DNA of 64,000 nucleotides, taken from contig CM055756.1 of NCBI GenBank assembly GCA_029465975.1, forward strand, positions 1,158,470 through 1,222,469, read 5' to 3'. Of this stretch, positions 46,286 to 58,047 are shown piece after piece. Every line of letters begins with the position of its first letter. Position 1 is the stretch's first letter. The DNA comes from Dallia pectoralis. Lineage: Eukaryota > Chordata > Actinopteri > Esociformes > Umbridae. Under the pieces are notes generated by a model. The model was not told the DNA's origin, ran no database searches, and saw only the letters and a list, made by a program, of their open reading frames with translations. The position numbers were made by a program, and so were the translations under genes.

Positions 46286-48868
46286 ATGTATGGTAGTGTT
46301 AGGGAGACTAATAGGGGTTATGTATGGTAGTGTTAGGGAGACTAATAGGGGTTATGTATGGTAGTGTTAGGGAGACTAATAGGGGTTATGTATGGTAGTG
46401 TTAGGCAGACTAATAGGGGTTATGTATGGTAGTGTTAGGGAGACTAATAGGGGTTATGTATGGTAGTGTTAGGGAGACTAATAGGGGTTATGTATGGTAG
46501 TGTTAGGGAGACTAATAGGGGTTATGTATGGTAGTGTTAGGCAGACTAATAGGGGTTATGTATGGTAGTGTTAGGCAGACTAATAGGGGTTATGTATGGT
46601 AGTGTTAGGGAGACTAATAGGGGTTATGTATGGTAGTGTTAGGGAGACTAATAGGGGTTATGTATGGTAGTGTTAGGGAGACTAATAGGGGTTATGTATG
46701 GTAGTGTTAGGGAGACTAATAGGGGTTATGTATGGTAGTGTTAGGGAGACTAATAGGGGTTATGTATGGTAGTGTTAGGGAGACTAATAGGGGTTATGTA
46801 TGGTAGTGTTAGGGAGACTAATAGGGGTTAAGTATGGTAGTGTTAGGCAGACTAATAGGGGTTATGTATGGTAGTGTTAGGGAGACTAATAGGGGTTATG
46901 TATGGTAGTGTTAGGGAGACTAAGAGGGGTTATGTATGGTAGTGTTAGGGAGACTAATAAGGGTTATGTATGGTAGTGTTAGGGAGACTAATAGGGGTTA
47001 TGTATGGTAGTGTTAGGGAGACTAATAGGGGTTATGTATGGCAGTGTTAGGGAGACTAATAGGGGTTATGTATGGTAGTGTTAGGCAGACTAATAGGGGT
47101 TATGTATGGTAGTGTTAGGGAGACTAATAGGGGTTATGTATGGTAGTGTTAGGGAGACTAATAGGGGTTATGTATGGTAGTGTTAGGGAGACTAATAGGG
47201 GTTATGTATGGTAGTGTTAGGGAGACTAATAGGGGTTATGTATGGTAGTGTTAGGGAGACTAATAGGGGTTATGTATGGTAGTGTTAGGGAGACTAATAG
47301 GGGTTATGTATGGTAGTGTTAGGGAGACTAATAGGGGTTATGTATGGTAGTGTTAGGGAGACTAATAGGGGTTATGTATGGTAGTGTTAGGCAGACTAAT
47401 AGGGGTTATGTATGGTAGTGTTAGGGAGACTAATAGGGGTTATGTATGGTAGTGTTAGGCAGACTAATAGGGGTTATGTATGGTAGTGTTAGGCAGACTA
47501 ATAGGGGTTATGTATGGCAGTGTTAGGGAGACTAATAGAGGTAATGTATGGTAGTGTTAGGGAGACTAAGAGGGGTTATGTATGGTAGTGTTAGGGAGAC
47601 TAATAGGGGTTATGTATGGTAGTGTTAGGGAGACTAATAGGGGTTATGTATGGTAGTGTTAGGCAGACTAATAGGGGTTATGTATGGTAGTGTTAGGGAG
47701 ACTAAGAGGGGTTATGTATGGTAGTGTTAGGGAGACTAATAGGGGTTATGTATGGTAGTGTTAGGGAGACTAATAGGGGTTATGTATGGTAGTGTTAGGG
47801 AGACTAATAGGGGTTATGTATGGTAGTGTTAGGGAGACTAATAGGGGTTATGTATGGTAGTGCTAGGGAGACTAAGAGGGGTTATGTATGGTAGTGTTAG
47901 GCAGACTAATAGGGGTTATGTATGGTAGTGTTAGGGAGACTAATAGGGGTTAAGTATGGTAGTGTTAGGCAGACTAATAGGGGTTATGTATGGTAGTGTT
48001 AGGGAGACTAATAGGGGTTATGTATGGTAGTGTTAGGGAGACTAATAGGGGTTATGTATGGTAGTGTTAGGGAGACTAATAAGGGTTATGTATGGTAGTG
48101 TTAGGGAGACTAATAGGGGTTATGTATGGTAGTGTTAGGGAGACTAATAGGGGTTATGTATGGTAGTGTTAGGCAGACTAATAGGGGTTATGTATGGCAG
48201 TGTTAGGAGACTAATAGAGGTAATGTATGGTAGTGTTAGGGAGACTAAGAGGGGTTATGTATGGTAGTGTTAGGGAGACTAATAGGGGTTATGTATGGTA
48301 GTGTTAGGGAGACTAATAGGGGTTATGTATGGTAGTGTTAGGCAGACTAATAGGGGTTATGTATGGTAGTGTTAGGGAGACTAATAGGGGTTATGTATGG
48401 TAGTGTTAGGGAGACTAATAGGGGTTATGTATGGTAGTGTTAGGGAGACTAATAGGGGTTATGTATGGTAGTGTTAGGGAGACTAATAGGGGTTATGTAT
48501 GGTAGTGTTAGGGAGACTAATAGAGGTTATGTATGGTAGTGTTAGGGAGACTAATAGGGGTTATGTATGGTAGTGTTAGGGAGACTAAGAGGGGTTATGT
48601 ATGGTAGTGTTAGGGAGACTAATAGGGGTTATGTATGGTAGTGTTAGGGAGACTAATAGGGGTTATGTATGGTAGTGTTAGGGAGACTAATAGGGGTTAT
48701 GTATGGTAGTGTTAGGGAGACTAATAGGGGTTATGTATGGTAGTGTTAGGGAGACTAAGAGGGGTTATGTATGGTAGTGTTAGGCAGACTAATAGGGGTT
48801 ATGTATGGTAGTGTTAGGGAGACTAATAGGGGTTATGTATGGTAGTGTTAGGGAGACTAAGAGGGGTT
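46286..48868 (+). repeat. 34-bp minisatellite, about 76 copies, at the 3' end of LINE ORF2
   Basis: The unit is 'gggagactaataggggttat' plus 'gtatggtagtgtta', period 34 bp. Recurrent variants are 'aggcagact', 'actaagagggg' and 'tatggcagtg', in blocks that suggest local duplications (the pair 'ggcagtgttag' then 'agaggtaatg' at 47515 and 48198). One copy near 48207 lacks a G. It replaces the Cys/His-tail coding part that copy A keeps. Confidence 0.97.
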
Positions 48869-49076
48869 GGGACTTAGGTGGGGTGCTTGGGGGTGGAAAA
48901 GGGAAGGAGGCAGTTAATGAAGGCATTATTTCTTTTTCTCAGGAACACGGGCTGTACAGAAGAATATAGCAGGGAGGCCGTGACCGGCCTCACACTCCAG
49001 TGCAGTAGGTGGCGGTATATGCACCTTTAAGTTGGTTGCGATCTGCCATTAAACGAAAGGAAGAAGAAGAAGAAGC
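48869..49076 (+). pseudogene. C-terminal end of LINE copy B ORF2 and 3' UTR
   Basis: Immediately after the array the sequence encodes FLRNTGLYRRI followed by TAG near 48968, the counterpart of YLRATGLMGRI in copy A. The 3' UTR and (GAA)n tail follow. This shows that the array grew inside the element rather than marking its end. Confidence 0.8.
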
Positions 49077-49451
49077 TCATTGTGAGGTATTGTTTGTTTG
49101 TGTAGCATGAGTTAGCCATTAGCCATTAGCCTTGCACTTCTGCATGGTTATTCTGATATACTGGTATTTAGAACCCTGCCTGTTTTTGGACTATGTTTTC
49201 ACTACTGCCTGGTACGGTCTATTGTATGATTGGTTTCCTGCTACATGACTATGAGTTCTGAATTGTGGTTAGACTTTATTAAATACAGCGATCTGCGCTT
49301 GATTCCACTCTTGTCTCCCTGAACTTCATTACATAGACCAACTAACTACCAGCCTTTCTGCTAATGGCAAATTTTTTTCTGCCATCAGAAACATCTCTAA
49401 TATGTCTGTATTTATCTGTCATTTAATAATGTTTGTTTTCCTTCCATTCAG
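49077..49451. other. Spacer with possible LTR-like remnant
   Basis: No gene is seen. 'cttgattccactcttgtctc' and 'cattaca' near 49290-49333 resemble the C/T-rich 3' ends of the LTR-like elements, but no start is found. Confidence 0.35.
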
Positions 49452-50800
49452 GTCAATGCTGAGTTTAAGCGACTCACGACAATTCCACCACAGTCCAAAT
49501 GTATGTCTCAACTTGATGTGCACTTTGAGAAACTGCTGAAAATGTTCCAAAGAAGAGGTACATGCATTCATGTTGAGTTAAACACCAATGGGTGACTGAA
49601 TCCTAGCAAGTGCTGAAACTTTGCTTCTTTTTAGGATGGTTACTTGGATGTGGGACGAGCATCCATCATAAAGGCAGTGTGCACATACCTGGGGGATGAT
49701 CCTGATAACCTTGTCAAGGAATATGTGGTATGTTAATTCATTCAATTTTGTTCACTCTTTTCCTGTTCTGATACATTTCTGAATATCAGACTCTCTCATA
49801 CAGAGCTATTTAAAGTATGTACAGTAAAACCCTCTGGAGCAACTTTGGGGAGAAGTGCCTTCTCTAAGAACATAACATTTTACCAGTATGGGAATCAAAC
49901 TTCTAAACCTTACAATTATAATTATTTCTGCAACCCTTATTGTATTACTGTAACCTTTCTAAGCTTATTTAATTATACTAGTAAAAATTAGGACAAATGT
50001 TAATGCAGTATTATACACAAATTTATTTTACAAATTCACATCAGTTCTGAAGGCATTGTTCAAATTGGTCTTACATGTTAAATGAATAAATTGATCGTAT
50101 ATTACAATATAAACCTTGTTTTTAACCACTTCTCATTTTGAAACTTGTAATCTCTTCAAATATGATAATAATAAACATTTATTTTATAGCACCTTTCAAA
50201 CAGGGAAATGCAGCTGAAAGTGTTTTAGATTGATAATACTCAGATAAAATAAAAGACGAATTCATGCATTTAAAAGGAAAAAATCAGTTGCATGAATGGT
50301 CGGATAAATGTTAAATGTAGAGTAAAAAGAAAGAAAAGTAATAATAACAAAATTAAAGAACATAAATTGAATATATTTTATATAATTTAGTGACTATGAA
50401 ATATTAGTGATTGAAAAAAACAATAGAGTATAGGGGAGAGATAAAGACCTTGTTAATTAAAGGCAACATTAAAGAGATATGTTTTCAGTAATCTTTAGAT
50501 TTTTTCTTGATATTGTTTGGTATTGTGTTCCATAGCTTTCATAGTAAAATATGTCTTGTGCTTGGCAATTCTAGTGGTTGGCAATTTTGGTCTAAATCTT
50601 TTGGTTTCTTGAGTTCCTAACTGTGAAAATGTTAAATATTCACTTTGTAGGATTTACATGTTAGGCATTGTCTTCGGTAGGGTTTGGATGAAGAGTCCAA
50701 GTCAGCCATTGAAGAGACTACTGTTGGCATGTACGTGATCAAAGATCACACTGCAAGCATGGAACCTGAAGATACAAGTATTGTCCTCGAAGGGATATAT
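49452..50800 (+). pseudogene. Three pseudo-exons of a SAMD3/PB1-like fish gene family (tentative)
   Basis: Three segments with splice-like borders give, in order: VNAEFKRLTTIPPQSKCMSQ (49452-49557, after 'cattcag'), DGYLDVGRASIIKAVCTYLG (49635-49728, after 'tttttag', followed by 'gtatgt') and GLDEESKSAIEETTVGMYVI (50680-50800). Together they resemble the C-terminal region of uncharacterised, highly copied fish proteins described as SAMD3-like. Each segment is open. The continuation after 50800 is lost to AT-rich sequence, and I see no upstream exons, so a decayed partial copy is more likely than a live gene. The family name is from memory. Confidence 0.45.
50160..50670 (-). repeat. Degraded LINE/SINE-type interspersed repeat (antisense)
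   Basis: Starts with 'aataataaacatttatttta' and 'tagcacctttcaaacaggga', the reversed 3' tail type common to fish L2-type elements, and has 'ttgtgttccatagctttcat' near 50523. It lies in the gap between the second and third pseudo-exons. Weak match. Confidence 0.4.
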
Positions 50801-51129
50801 GGAACGCCATTTCCGCCAATAATAAATAAATAAATGTAGCTATGAAATTAGGAAATAATTACATAAATACATGTAAATATAAATGTATATCAAAAGAAAT
50901 AGGTTTTATTTCAAAATGATGTTTTCCATAAGACAATATTTATTTCGCGGAACTTGTATTTCACAATTTCATATGTATTCATTTGAAGGCACCCCTTTTT
51001 TGATAATGACACGTTTTTCATAAGACAACTTTTATTTATTACAGTGGACTGTTATTTCCAAATTCCCCATGTATTTATTTCAAGGCACTTCTTTTTCATA
51101 ATGCCGTATATTTATTTCATAATGACCAT

Positions 51130-52146
51130 TTAGTGTATTCAAATGAATCTCACGATACATGGCCCCATTTATTCTCCCCTTTACACAGATCAGTCGTCCT
51201 GGTCCCTTTGCAGAAAAACTGCCCCAAAGCATGATGTTTCAACCCCCATGCTTCACAGTAGGTATGGTGTTCTTTGGATGCAACTCAGCATTCTTTCTCC
51301 TCCAACACGACAAGTTGAGTTTTTACCAAATAGTTATATTTTGGTTTCATCTAACCATATGACATTCTTCCAGTCCTCTTCTGGATAATTCAAATGCTCT
51401 CTAGAAAACTTCAGAAAGGCCTGGACATGTACTGGCAAATGCAGGGGGACACGTCTGGCACTGCAGGATTTGAGTCCCTGGCAGCGTAGTTTGTTACTGA
51501 TGGTAGCCTTTGTTACTTTGGTCCCTGCTCTCTGCAGGTCATTCGCTAGGTCCCCCGTGTGGTTCTGGGATTTTTGCTCACCGTTCTTGTGATCATTTTG
51601 GTGAGATCTTGTGTGGAGCTCCAGATCGAGGGAGATTATCAGTGGTCTTGTATGTCTTCTATATCCTAATAATTGCTCCCACAGTTGATTTCTTCACACC
51701 AAGCTGCTTACCTATAGCAGATTCAGTCTTCCCAACCTAGTGCAGGTCTACAATTTTGTTTCTGGTGTCCTTTGACAGCTCTTTGGTCTGGGCCATAGTG
51801 GAGTTTCGAGTGTGACTGTTTGATATTGTGGACAGGTGTCTTTTATACTGATAACAAGTTCAAACAGGTGCCATTAATATAGGTAACGCGTGGAGGACAG
51901 AGGAGCCTCTTAAAGAAGAATTTACAGGTCTGTGAGAGACAGAAATCTGTTTGTTCTTGACCAAATACTTATTTTCCACCATAATCTGCAAATAAATTCA
52001 CTGCAAATCCTTCAATGTGATTTTCTGGATTTTTTTCTCATTTCGTCTCTCATAGTTGTGCACCTATGTTGCCTCTCATCTTTTTAAGTGGGAGAATTTG
52101 CACAATTGGTGGCTGACTAAATACTTTTTTGCCACCCCATTGTATA
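51130..52146 (-). mobile_element. Tc1/mariner-like transposon relic (family 4), antisense
   Basis: The right terminal repeat is clear at about 51950-52146: 'gtggctgactaaatactttt' at the end and 'ccaaatacttattttccacc' inside. The interior reads, antisense, as a widespread fish Tc1 family: 'gccccaaagcatgatgtttc' near 51220 and 'ctttggtctgggccatagtg' near 51781. The left part before about 51130 is missing. Frames are broken. Confidence 0.85.
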
Positions 52147-52400
52147 TCCGTTTGTGGTGTTTTTTATATTCAAACGACAAAAAACTAAAAGGTGACAATG
52201 AATGGAAAACATACACTGTGAATTAAATTAAATGCGGTACACAAAGCGACTTACTAATACATAAATAAACAGAGATATATCTCCTACATACAAACACTCA
52301 CCATTTCTCTGTGACTTTGAAATAATAACCGACACCAAGTGACACTCCCTAGAACCTTAAATACCCACCTAATTGCTAATTTATATGGAGGACCAAGTCT
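52147..52400 (-). mobile_element. Fragment of LTR-like element
   Basis: Contains 'ctctgtgactttgaaataat' and 'gaaccttaaatacccaccta', similar to the body of 24331-24675 and the repeats at 1425. It has no clear ends. Confidence 0.4.
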
Positions 52401-54079
52401 GCCAGAAATAAAAATAAATGAATAAATAAATAAATACACCAATACAAGTATTTTAGATGAAAATATACGTAAAAATTATAGAATTAAAAATGTATTAATC
52501 TGTCGTTTTCTCCTATTTATTTATTTCCACAATCATTTATTTCTGTAATTATTTACTTCTGTAAGTATTTATTTCCGTTTATATTTATTTCCGTTTAAAT
52601 TTATTTCTGTTCATATTTATTTTCACAATCATTTATTTATGTAATTATTTATTTCTGTAAGTATTTATTTCTGTAAGTATTTATTTCTGTTTATATTTAT
52701 TTCCGTTGACATTTATTTCCGTATATATTTATTTCTGTATTTCCTCAAACTTAGGCAAATGAGGAGGGTGTCAACCATAGTACGTCCCAGTGGTATCAGT
52801 AATCCTATTGGTTAACCGGTGTAGGAGTTCCAAGATCGACTTAATAAGTCTAGACTGCTATAACTACGGAAGTAATGCACTGGCTATGGCGTTTACATTT
52901 CTTAAAATCGAATAAATGAAAATCCATCAAACTGTATGTCCTATTTTGATGTAGACATAAAACATTTTAGATCACAAGCGACGTGCACAATCAAATGATT
53001 TGCGCATGATTGGCTGATAAACAAATCTATTTATATGTTTCTCTCAGTCCACAGTCGGCTCACAGCTTCAAATGTTTGTGTCCTGAGCAGGACACGAAAA
53101 TTAAACCGGTTACATTGCGCACAGTGTTCATATCGGACCAAAACGGGTCCAATACAGTTTATTTTTGCATGACCGTATGGCTTTTTCCCTTTTTTGTCAA
53201 TGCAAATAAACACATTTGAATCCTAAAACTGGTTCCATGTGATGGACATACTGCACCACACAAAAGGTTGGTATTTACTTCCTCAATAAACCTCATTTGA
53301 AAAAAATGGTTTTCCCCAACGCAATGTGGTTTTTGCTGTTATCGTGTGAAAGACCCATTAGTGACAACCATTTGCATTTTCTTTCCCTACTTTTATATAC
53401 AAACACAGATGGAAGCCTTCCGAAACTCATAATGTCCTGACATTAAAATATTGAATAGTACCTAATATATATTTTTTGTACCATAATCACCAAAATAACA
53501 AATAATTACATATTAAATAGTTAAGTTAAGTTTGTACTATTGTGTTGAATTTACTTGTATTCATTAGATGTGTTGACCAAAAAATACTTAAACTGAAATC
53601 ATTTTAATTGTGTTAATTGTATGCATTTAATTCGTCTGGAACCGATGTGCACATTTGGATAAAGTCAAATAAAAAATAATTGTTTTCAGTGTATGCACCA
53701 TATACATTAATTTATTAGTCACTTTGAAAGTTGATGGTACAACCAAACGAAATTACCTGCCGGCTGGCGGATAACATTATCTATAGTGTAACATATCTGA
53801 AAAGTTCTGTCAAAGTCTTTTTAATTTTCACATGCACCTGGGACAATCGAAATAGGGTCAGCCACGTTTGGCCGCATTCTAAGAATTCAAATAATGTAAA
53901 TGCAACAGGCCTTTTTGTACTCCTTTACTGGCCACGGCCCTCATATAACTTACACAATTTCCAAATAACAGACATTTTCAGGTCAAGTTAAGATCTCTTC
54001 AACTGATAAACCAACAGGACAATTACCACACTAAGTGACAGGAGAGACTATTGATCACTCTCTTCTCTTGAAAAGATTT
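52401..54079. other. AT-rich spacer with TTTATTT-type repeats
   Basis: From 52510 to 52740 there is an irregular tandem of 'atttatttctgt'-like units. The rest is unique AT-rich sequence; no gene. Confidence 0.5.
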
Positions 54080-54402
54080 AAGACACATGTGGGACAAATC
54101 AAAGGTATGCTTTGGTGTTCCTCAAGGCTTGGTTTTAGGACCACTTCTGTTCTCACTATATATGCTGCCTCTCGGTGATGTCATCCAGAAACCAGAAGGT
54201 CAGACTTCACTGTTATGCTGAGGACACACAGCTGTATATATCAATTAACCATGGAGAAGCCCATAGGAATATGATATGGAAGCATGTGAACATATAGACC
54301 TAAGAAACAAACAGACTTGTTGATAGATCTCACGTAAACGGGTGTATGGTCGCACAAAGTGAGAAACCTTTGCTAGGCCAGACTCTAAAGTTCTATTGTT
54401 AG

Positions 54403-54876
54403 TGTAAGGGTTCATGTATGGGTTCCTGTTTTGTAGGCTTGTTTCTGTCTTTCCCTGGTGGTTGTACATATTGTTTTGTCATAGTACTTTTCCGTTCCCC
54501 CATGTTGCTATTTTCCAGCCCTTGCTCACCTGTTGCCTGTTAGTTCTCGTTATGTCTGTATATAGTCTCCCCAGTGTCTCTTGTGTTTGTTGGTTCATTG
54601 TTTCTTGTTCCGATCCCCAAGTAAGTCTGTCTCTCGTGTATTCATTTTACCTGTACCTTTTCCGAGTGATTTTTCCGCCCAGATAGGGGTTCAGTTCAGT
54701 GTTGTGTTTTGTTGTCGGCCCATGTGCCTTTGTTTGTTCCAGCACTTGCGTGTGTAGTTTTCTGTTTGGTATTTATTTTACAATAAATTCTTATTTAGTC
54801 CTATCCCTGCGTCTTTCCATCTGTTTCCGTTGAAACTTGCACCTGTTTCCAACACCCTCAACTTGCGACCGTGACA
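54403..54876 (+). mobile_element. Solo-LTR-like element inside the L2-like LINE
   Basis: Starts 'tgtaagggttcatg' and ends 'gcgaccgtgaca'. AATAAA lies near 54782 ('tttacaataaattctta'), followed by a C/T-rich end. LINE sequence resumes directly afterwards. Flanks GTTAG/GTGAA match only partly, so the insertion limits are approximate. Confidence 0.6.
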
Positions 54877-55577
54877 GTGAATTTGCTCCTATCTACCTCG
54901 CTGAATTAGTCCAGCCATACATACCTACGCATAACCTAAGATCAAAAGATGCTAGTCTTCTAATTGTACCTAAAATTTCTAAACAAACAGCCGGAGGTAG
55001 AGGTATCTCCTATAGAGCTTTTCTATTATGGAATGCAATCAGGGTTAGAAATGAAGAACTTTTAAGTCACTATAAAAATGTATCTCTTTAGCACAGTCTG
55101 TGGTTAAGTGTAGTCTGGCCCAGGGTTCAAAGGTGAGCAGAATGCTCGGAATTCATTTCCACCTTGCTGTCTTTGTCGAGTGGGTTTTCATCTTGCCTGG
55201 GATGTCCTCTCTCCAATTCCTATTCGGGTGGTGAAGTCACTGGCTACTGTTCTCTTTTGTTCCCTCAATTCGGGTAACTCTGTGAGTAACTGAACCTTCC
55301 CAGAGTGGTTGCGGTTGACTAATGTCCCTTGGTTGATGCTTGTTAAAGCGGGTGGATGCTTTCTAGATTGTGGGGTTACCCTGTTCACGGCCACAGTTTC
55401 ACTGGACCCCGTTGTCGCAGTTTCAAGATGCTGCTAAACTATTGTGCCGCGGACGTAGGGAACATGGGTGTCTAACCATTCCCTGATTCTTGTTTCCGAT
55501 TCCATTAAGGACCCGTGGCTGTTGGCCACAGCTGTGCGACCGATCGGCCCTGGGAACATGTGGCGGACCCTTCCTGG

Positions 55578-55790
55578 GGCCCCCCTGGATGTGTTGCAGG
55601 CTGAGCAGCTGATGCTACCTGACAGTTTATGTATATATATATATATATATAGCATAAGGGCCCCCTGGATGTGTTGCAGGCTGAGCAGCTGATGCTACCT
55701 GACAGTTTATATATATATATAGTATAAGGGCCCCCTGGTTGTGTAGCAGGCTGAGCAGCTGATGCTACCTGACAGTTTGGGCCTCGTGTT
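55578..55790 (+). repeat. Triplicated 70-81-bp segment with (TA)n in the LINE 3' UTR
   Basis: Three copies of 'gtgttgcaggctgagcagct' plus 'gatgctacctgacagttt' begin at about 55578, 55659 and 55729. The first two are separated by (TA)n runs of differing length. The antisense LINE copy near 31800 has a single unit. Confidence 0.85.
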
Positions 55791-55915
55791 TGTAAAAGGT
55801 GTTTGTAAAACACTTTGTGACAACTTTGTTGTTAAAAGGGCTTTATAAAATACATTTGATTGATTGAGACCGCTAGCCATCTCTATTTATCTATGGGTCT
55901 TTCGGGATATAGATG

Positions 55916-56760
55916 TAACGAATGGGTGAGCTGTGTTGTCACAGGGTGTTTAGGGGAGAGCACTTTTGTGTATCATGTTGATTAGGAGCACAGCTGTTTT
56001 GGGTTTAGCTAAGCACTGAGCATATGTTAGTTAATCAGTGAGCTATTTAAGGTCCCTGGTTAGGTTCACTGGTGCTTGTTATTAATATAATGTTACATAG
56101 GTTAGTTAATCAGTGAGCTATTTAAGGTCCCTGGTTAGGTTCACTAGTGCTTGTTAATAATATAATGTTACATAGGTTAGTTAATCAGTGGGCTATTTAA
56201 GGTCCCTGGTTAGGGTCACGGGTGCTTGTTATTAATATAATGTTACATAGGTTAGTTAATCAGTGGGCTATTTAAGGTCCCTGGTTAGGTTCACGGGTGC
56301 TTGTTATTAATATAATGTTACATAGGTTAGTTAATCAGTGGGCTATTTAAGGTCCCTGGTTAGGTTCACTAGTGCTTGTTATTAATATAATGTTACATAG
56401 GTTAGTTAATCAGTGGGCTATTTAAGGTCCCTGGTTAGGTTCACTGGTGCTTGTTATTAATATAATGTTACATAGGTTAGTTAATCAGTGGGCTATTTAA
56501 GGTCCCTGGTTAGGTTCACGGGAGTTGGTTATTGTTTCTATGCCACGTCGATATTTATGGTGAGTGTTGGTTCAACTTGCGGTTTGTCTGAAATTTATAA
56601 ATCGCTGTGTATCGCATTTTCAATTAAACAGTAGAATTTTTTGTCACCTTTTACTGTTTGTTTTTATTTAAATAAACATGTCTTTTAAATGGATTATACA
56701 CGCTCTGCACCTGGCTTTCCTCTGCACTACACCTCCGTTTCGGGACAATGGTGTTGTCGG
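55916..56760 (+). mobile_element. LTR-like dispersed element carrying seven 75-bp repeats
   Basis: Starts 'tgtaacgaatgggtgagctg' and ends near 'cctccgtttcgggaca'. Seven 75-bp units lie at about 56030-56525. A polyadenylation signal AATAAA ('ttaaataaacatg') lies near 56673, followed by a C/T-rich end with 'ctctgcacctggctttcctc'. It is the inverted relative of 1425-1900. No clear target duplication is visible. Confidence 0.65.
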
Positions 56761-58039
56761 TTGTTGTTGGTTTCAATGTTTGTTTTCTGTGGTTATGTCG
56801 GTGAGTGGGGCTGAGCCTTTGCAGTTCTTGGTTTATTTAACTCAAGTGTTGAAGTGACAAGAAAAAATGGCTTTCAAAGGCTCTGCACCTGCGTCCTCTT
56901 TTAATTACCATTGTGACACCTGTGCCCTGTAAATGAGTTATTCATTGACCAGGTATCAAGCTTAGTTACTGATCAGTATCAATTATATTACTACTAATTT
57001 ATAAAATAAAAGCACATAAAAACACACAATTACAAATCTTTTTATTTTTAGGGTGGCATTTTCATGCTTTATTATTTTTGAGAGAAAGAAAATCAAGAAT
57101 CAAATCCACACACCGTGGTATATATGTGCAACCATATATGTGCAACCAGAGGCCGCAGCAAATACCACTGGGCCACAGCTAGCACATGACTGCAAAGTTA
57201 ATACAAAGTACTAGTAATAATGTCAAGACATCATACCTTGGTTCTCAGTTTCAAATTTCCACCACACTGAGATACAGACTTGAACCTGTCTGGGGATGTC
57301 AAGACATCAGTTTGAATTGGTCTCAAAATAGGATGTTAAAATGTTTTCCATGTTTATTATGTTATGTGCCGCATTTAATATTTCCTAATCGTGAAACATT
57401 TGCATGGAACCTTTCCCTAATCTTGATACATTTTGGCACACTGTCACATCTGTATTAGCCACACTAGCTATATATTTAAATCTGATTCTGCCAAATATAA
57501 TGCACATCTGTATGGCTGTTTTGTCCAGACATCAGTGCACTCAGTCTGTTTGTTTAAATGTATTTTCCTTGTGAGAATGATTAGTATAGGCAAGCCTATA
57601 TCTGTATAATTTTCAGATGAAGTGCATTCAGGTTGTTGTTACATTGGTGTTATTTGAGGGCCGGGCATTGAAAGCAAAGTCGTTTGTATAATTTTACTTT
57701 CTGGGTGAATTATCAGCACAGGTATGTCTAATTAGACTTTGATATTCAACGGCAGCTGCTTTAAAACAGAGCATGCCTTTTCTACTACTATGTTGTTGTA
57801 TGGTCAATTTAAGGTAGAAAAGGACTTGTCATTAGCTGAAAACATTAAAAGCGAAACCAATTAACCAGAGCTTAAAACATGTTTTCTACTGCAAATTTGA
57901 TTAGAGCAATAATAAATGTTTCTTAGTACCATCACCGATCGTGTCCCTTTATATGTTATTTTTAGGATACAATTCTGGTTATTGCTCTCACTTTACACCT
58001 AGTCACTGACTCTAACTTTAGAGCCCTTCCGGAATGTTT
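56761..58039. other. AT-rich spacer
   Basis: A second short block ending in 'aggctctgcacctgcgtcct' and 'attgtgaca' (about 56880-56914) may be another LTR-like 3' end. The remainder holds no recognised feature. Confidence 0.4.
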
Positions 58040-58047
58040 CCTCTGGC

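Larger units (their letters stand above)
43200..49076 (+). mobile_element. RNase-H LINE copy B (I-like/Jockey superfamily), 5'-truncated, with internal 34-bp array
   Basis: A long non-LTR element truncated inside its endonuclease domain at the 5' side. Its 3' UTR has 'cacactccagtgcagtaggt' and 'ggttgcgatctgccatt', ending in (GAA)n at 49061-49076. 3' UTR homology and domain order (endonuclease, RT, RNase H, C-terminal tail) match copy A at 34640-41090. About 2.6 kb of tandem repeats lie between RNase H and the end of ORF2. No target duplication was identified. Confidence 0.9.
54080..55865 (+). pseudogene. L2/Rex1-like LINE relic: RT fragment, C-terminus, 3' UTR and tail
   Basis: The RT fragment at about 54110-54245 reads GVPQGLVLGPLLFSLYMLPL and then a broken YADD region ('cttcactgttatgctgagga', giving YAED). 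After an internal deletion and the inserted LTR-like element, the C-terminal block EFAPIYLAELVQPYIP, HNLRSKDASLL runs from 54880 to the stop at 55089-55091. The 3' UTR (to 55790) is the counterpart of the antisense copy at 31727-32160. The element ends in the tail 'cactttgtgacaactttg', 'gggctttataaaatacattt'. Inactive. Confidence 0.8.
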
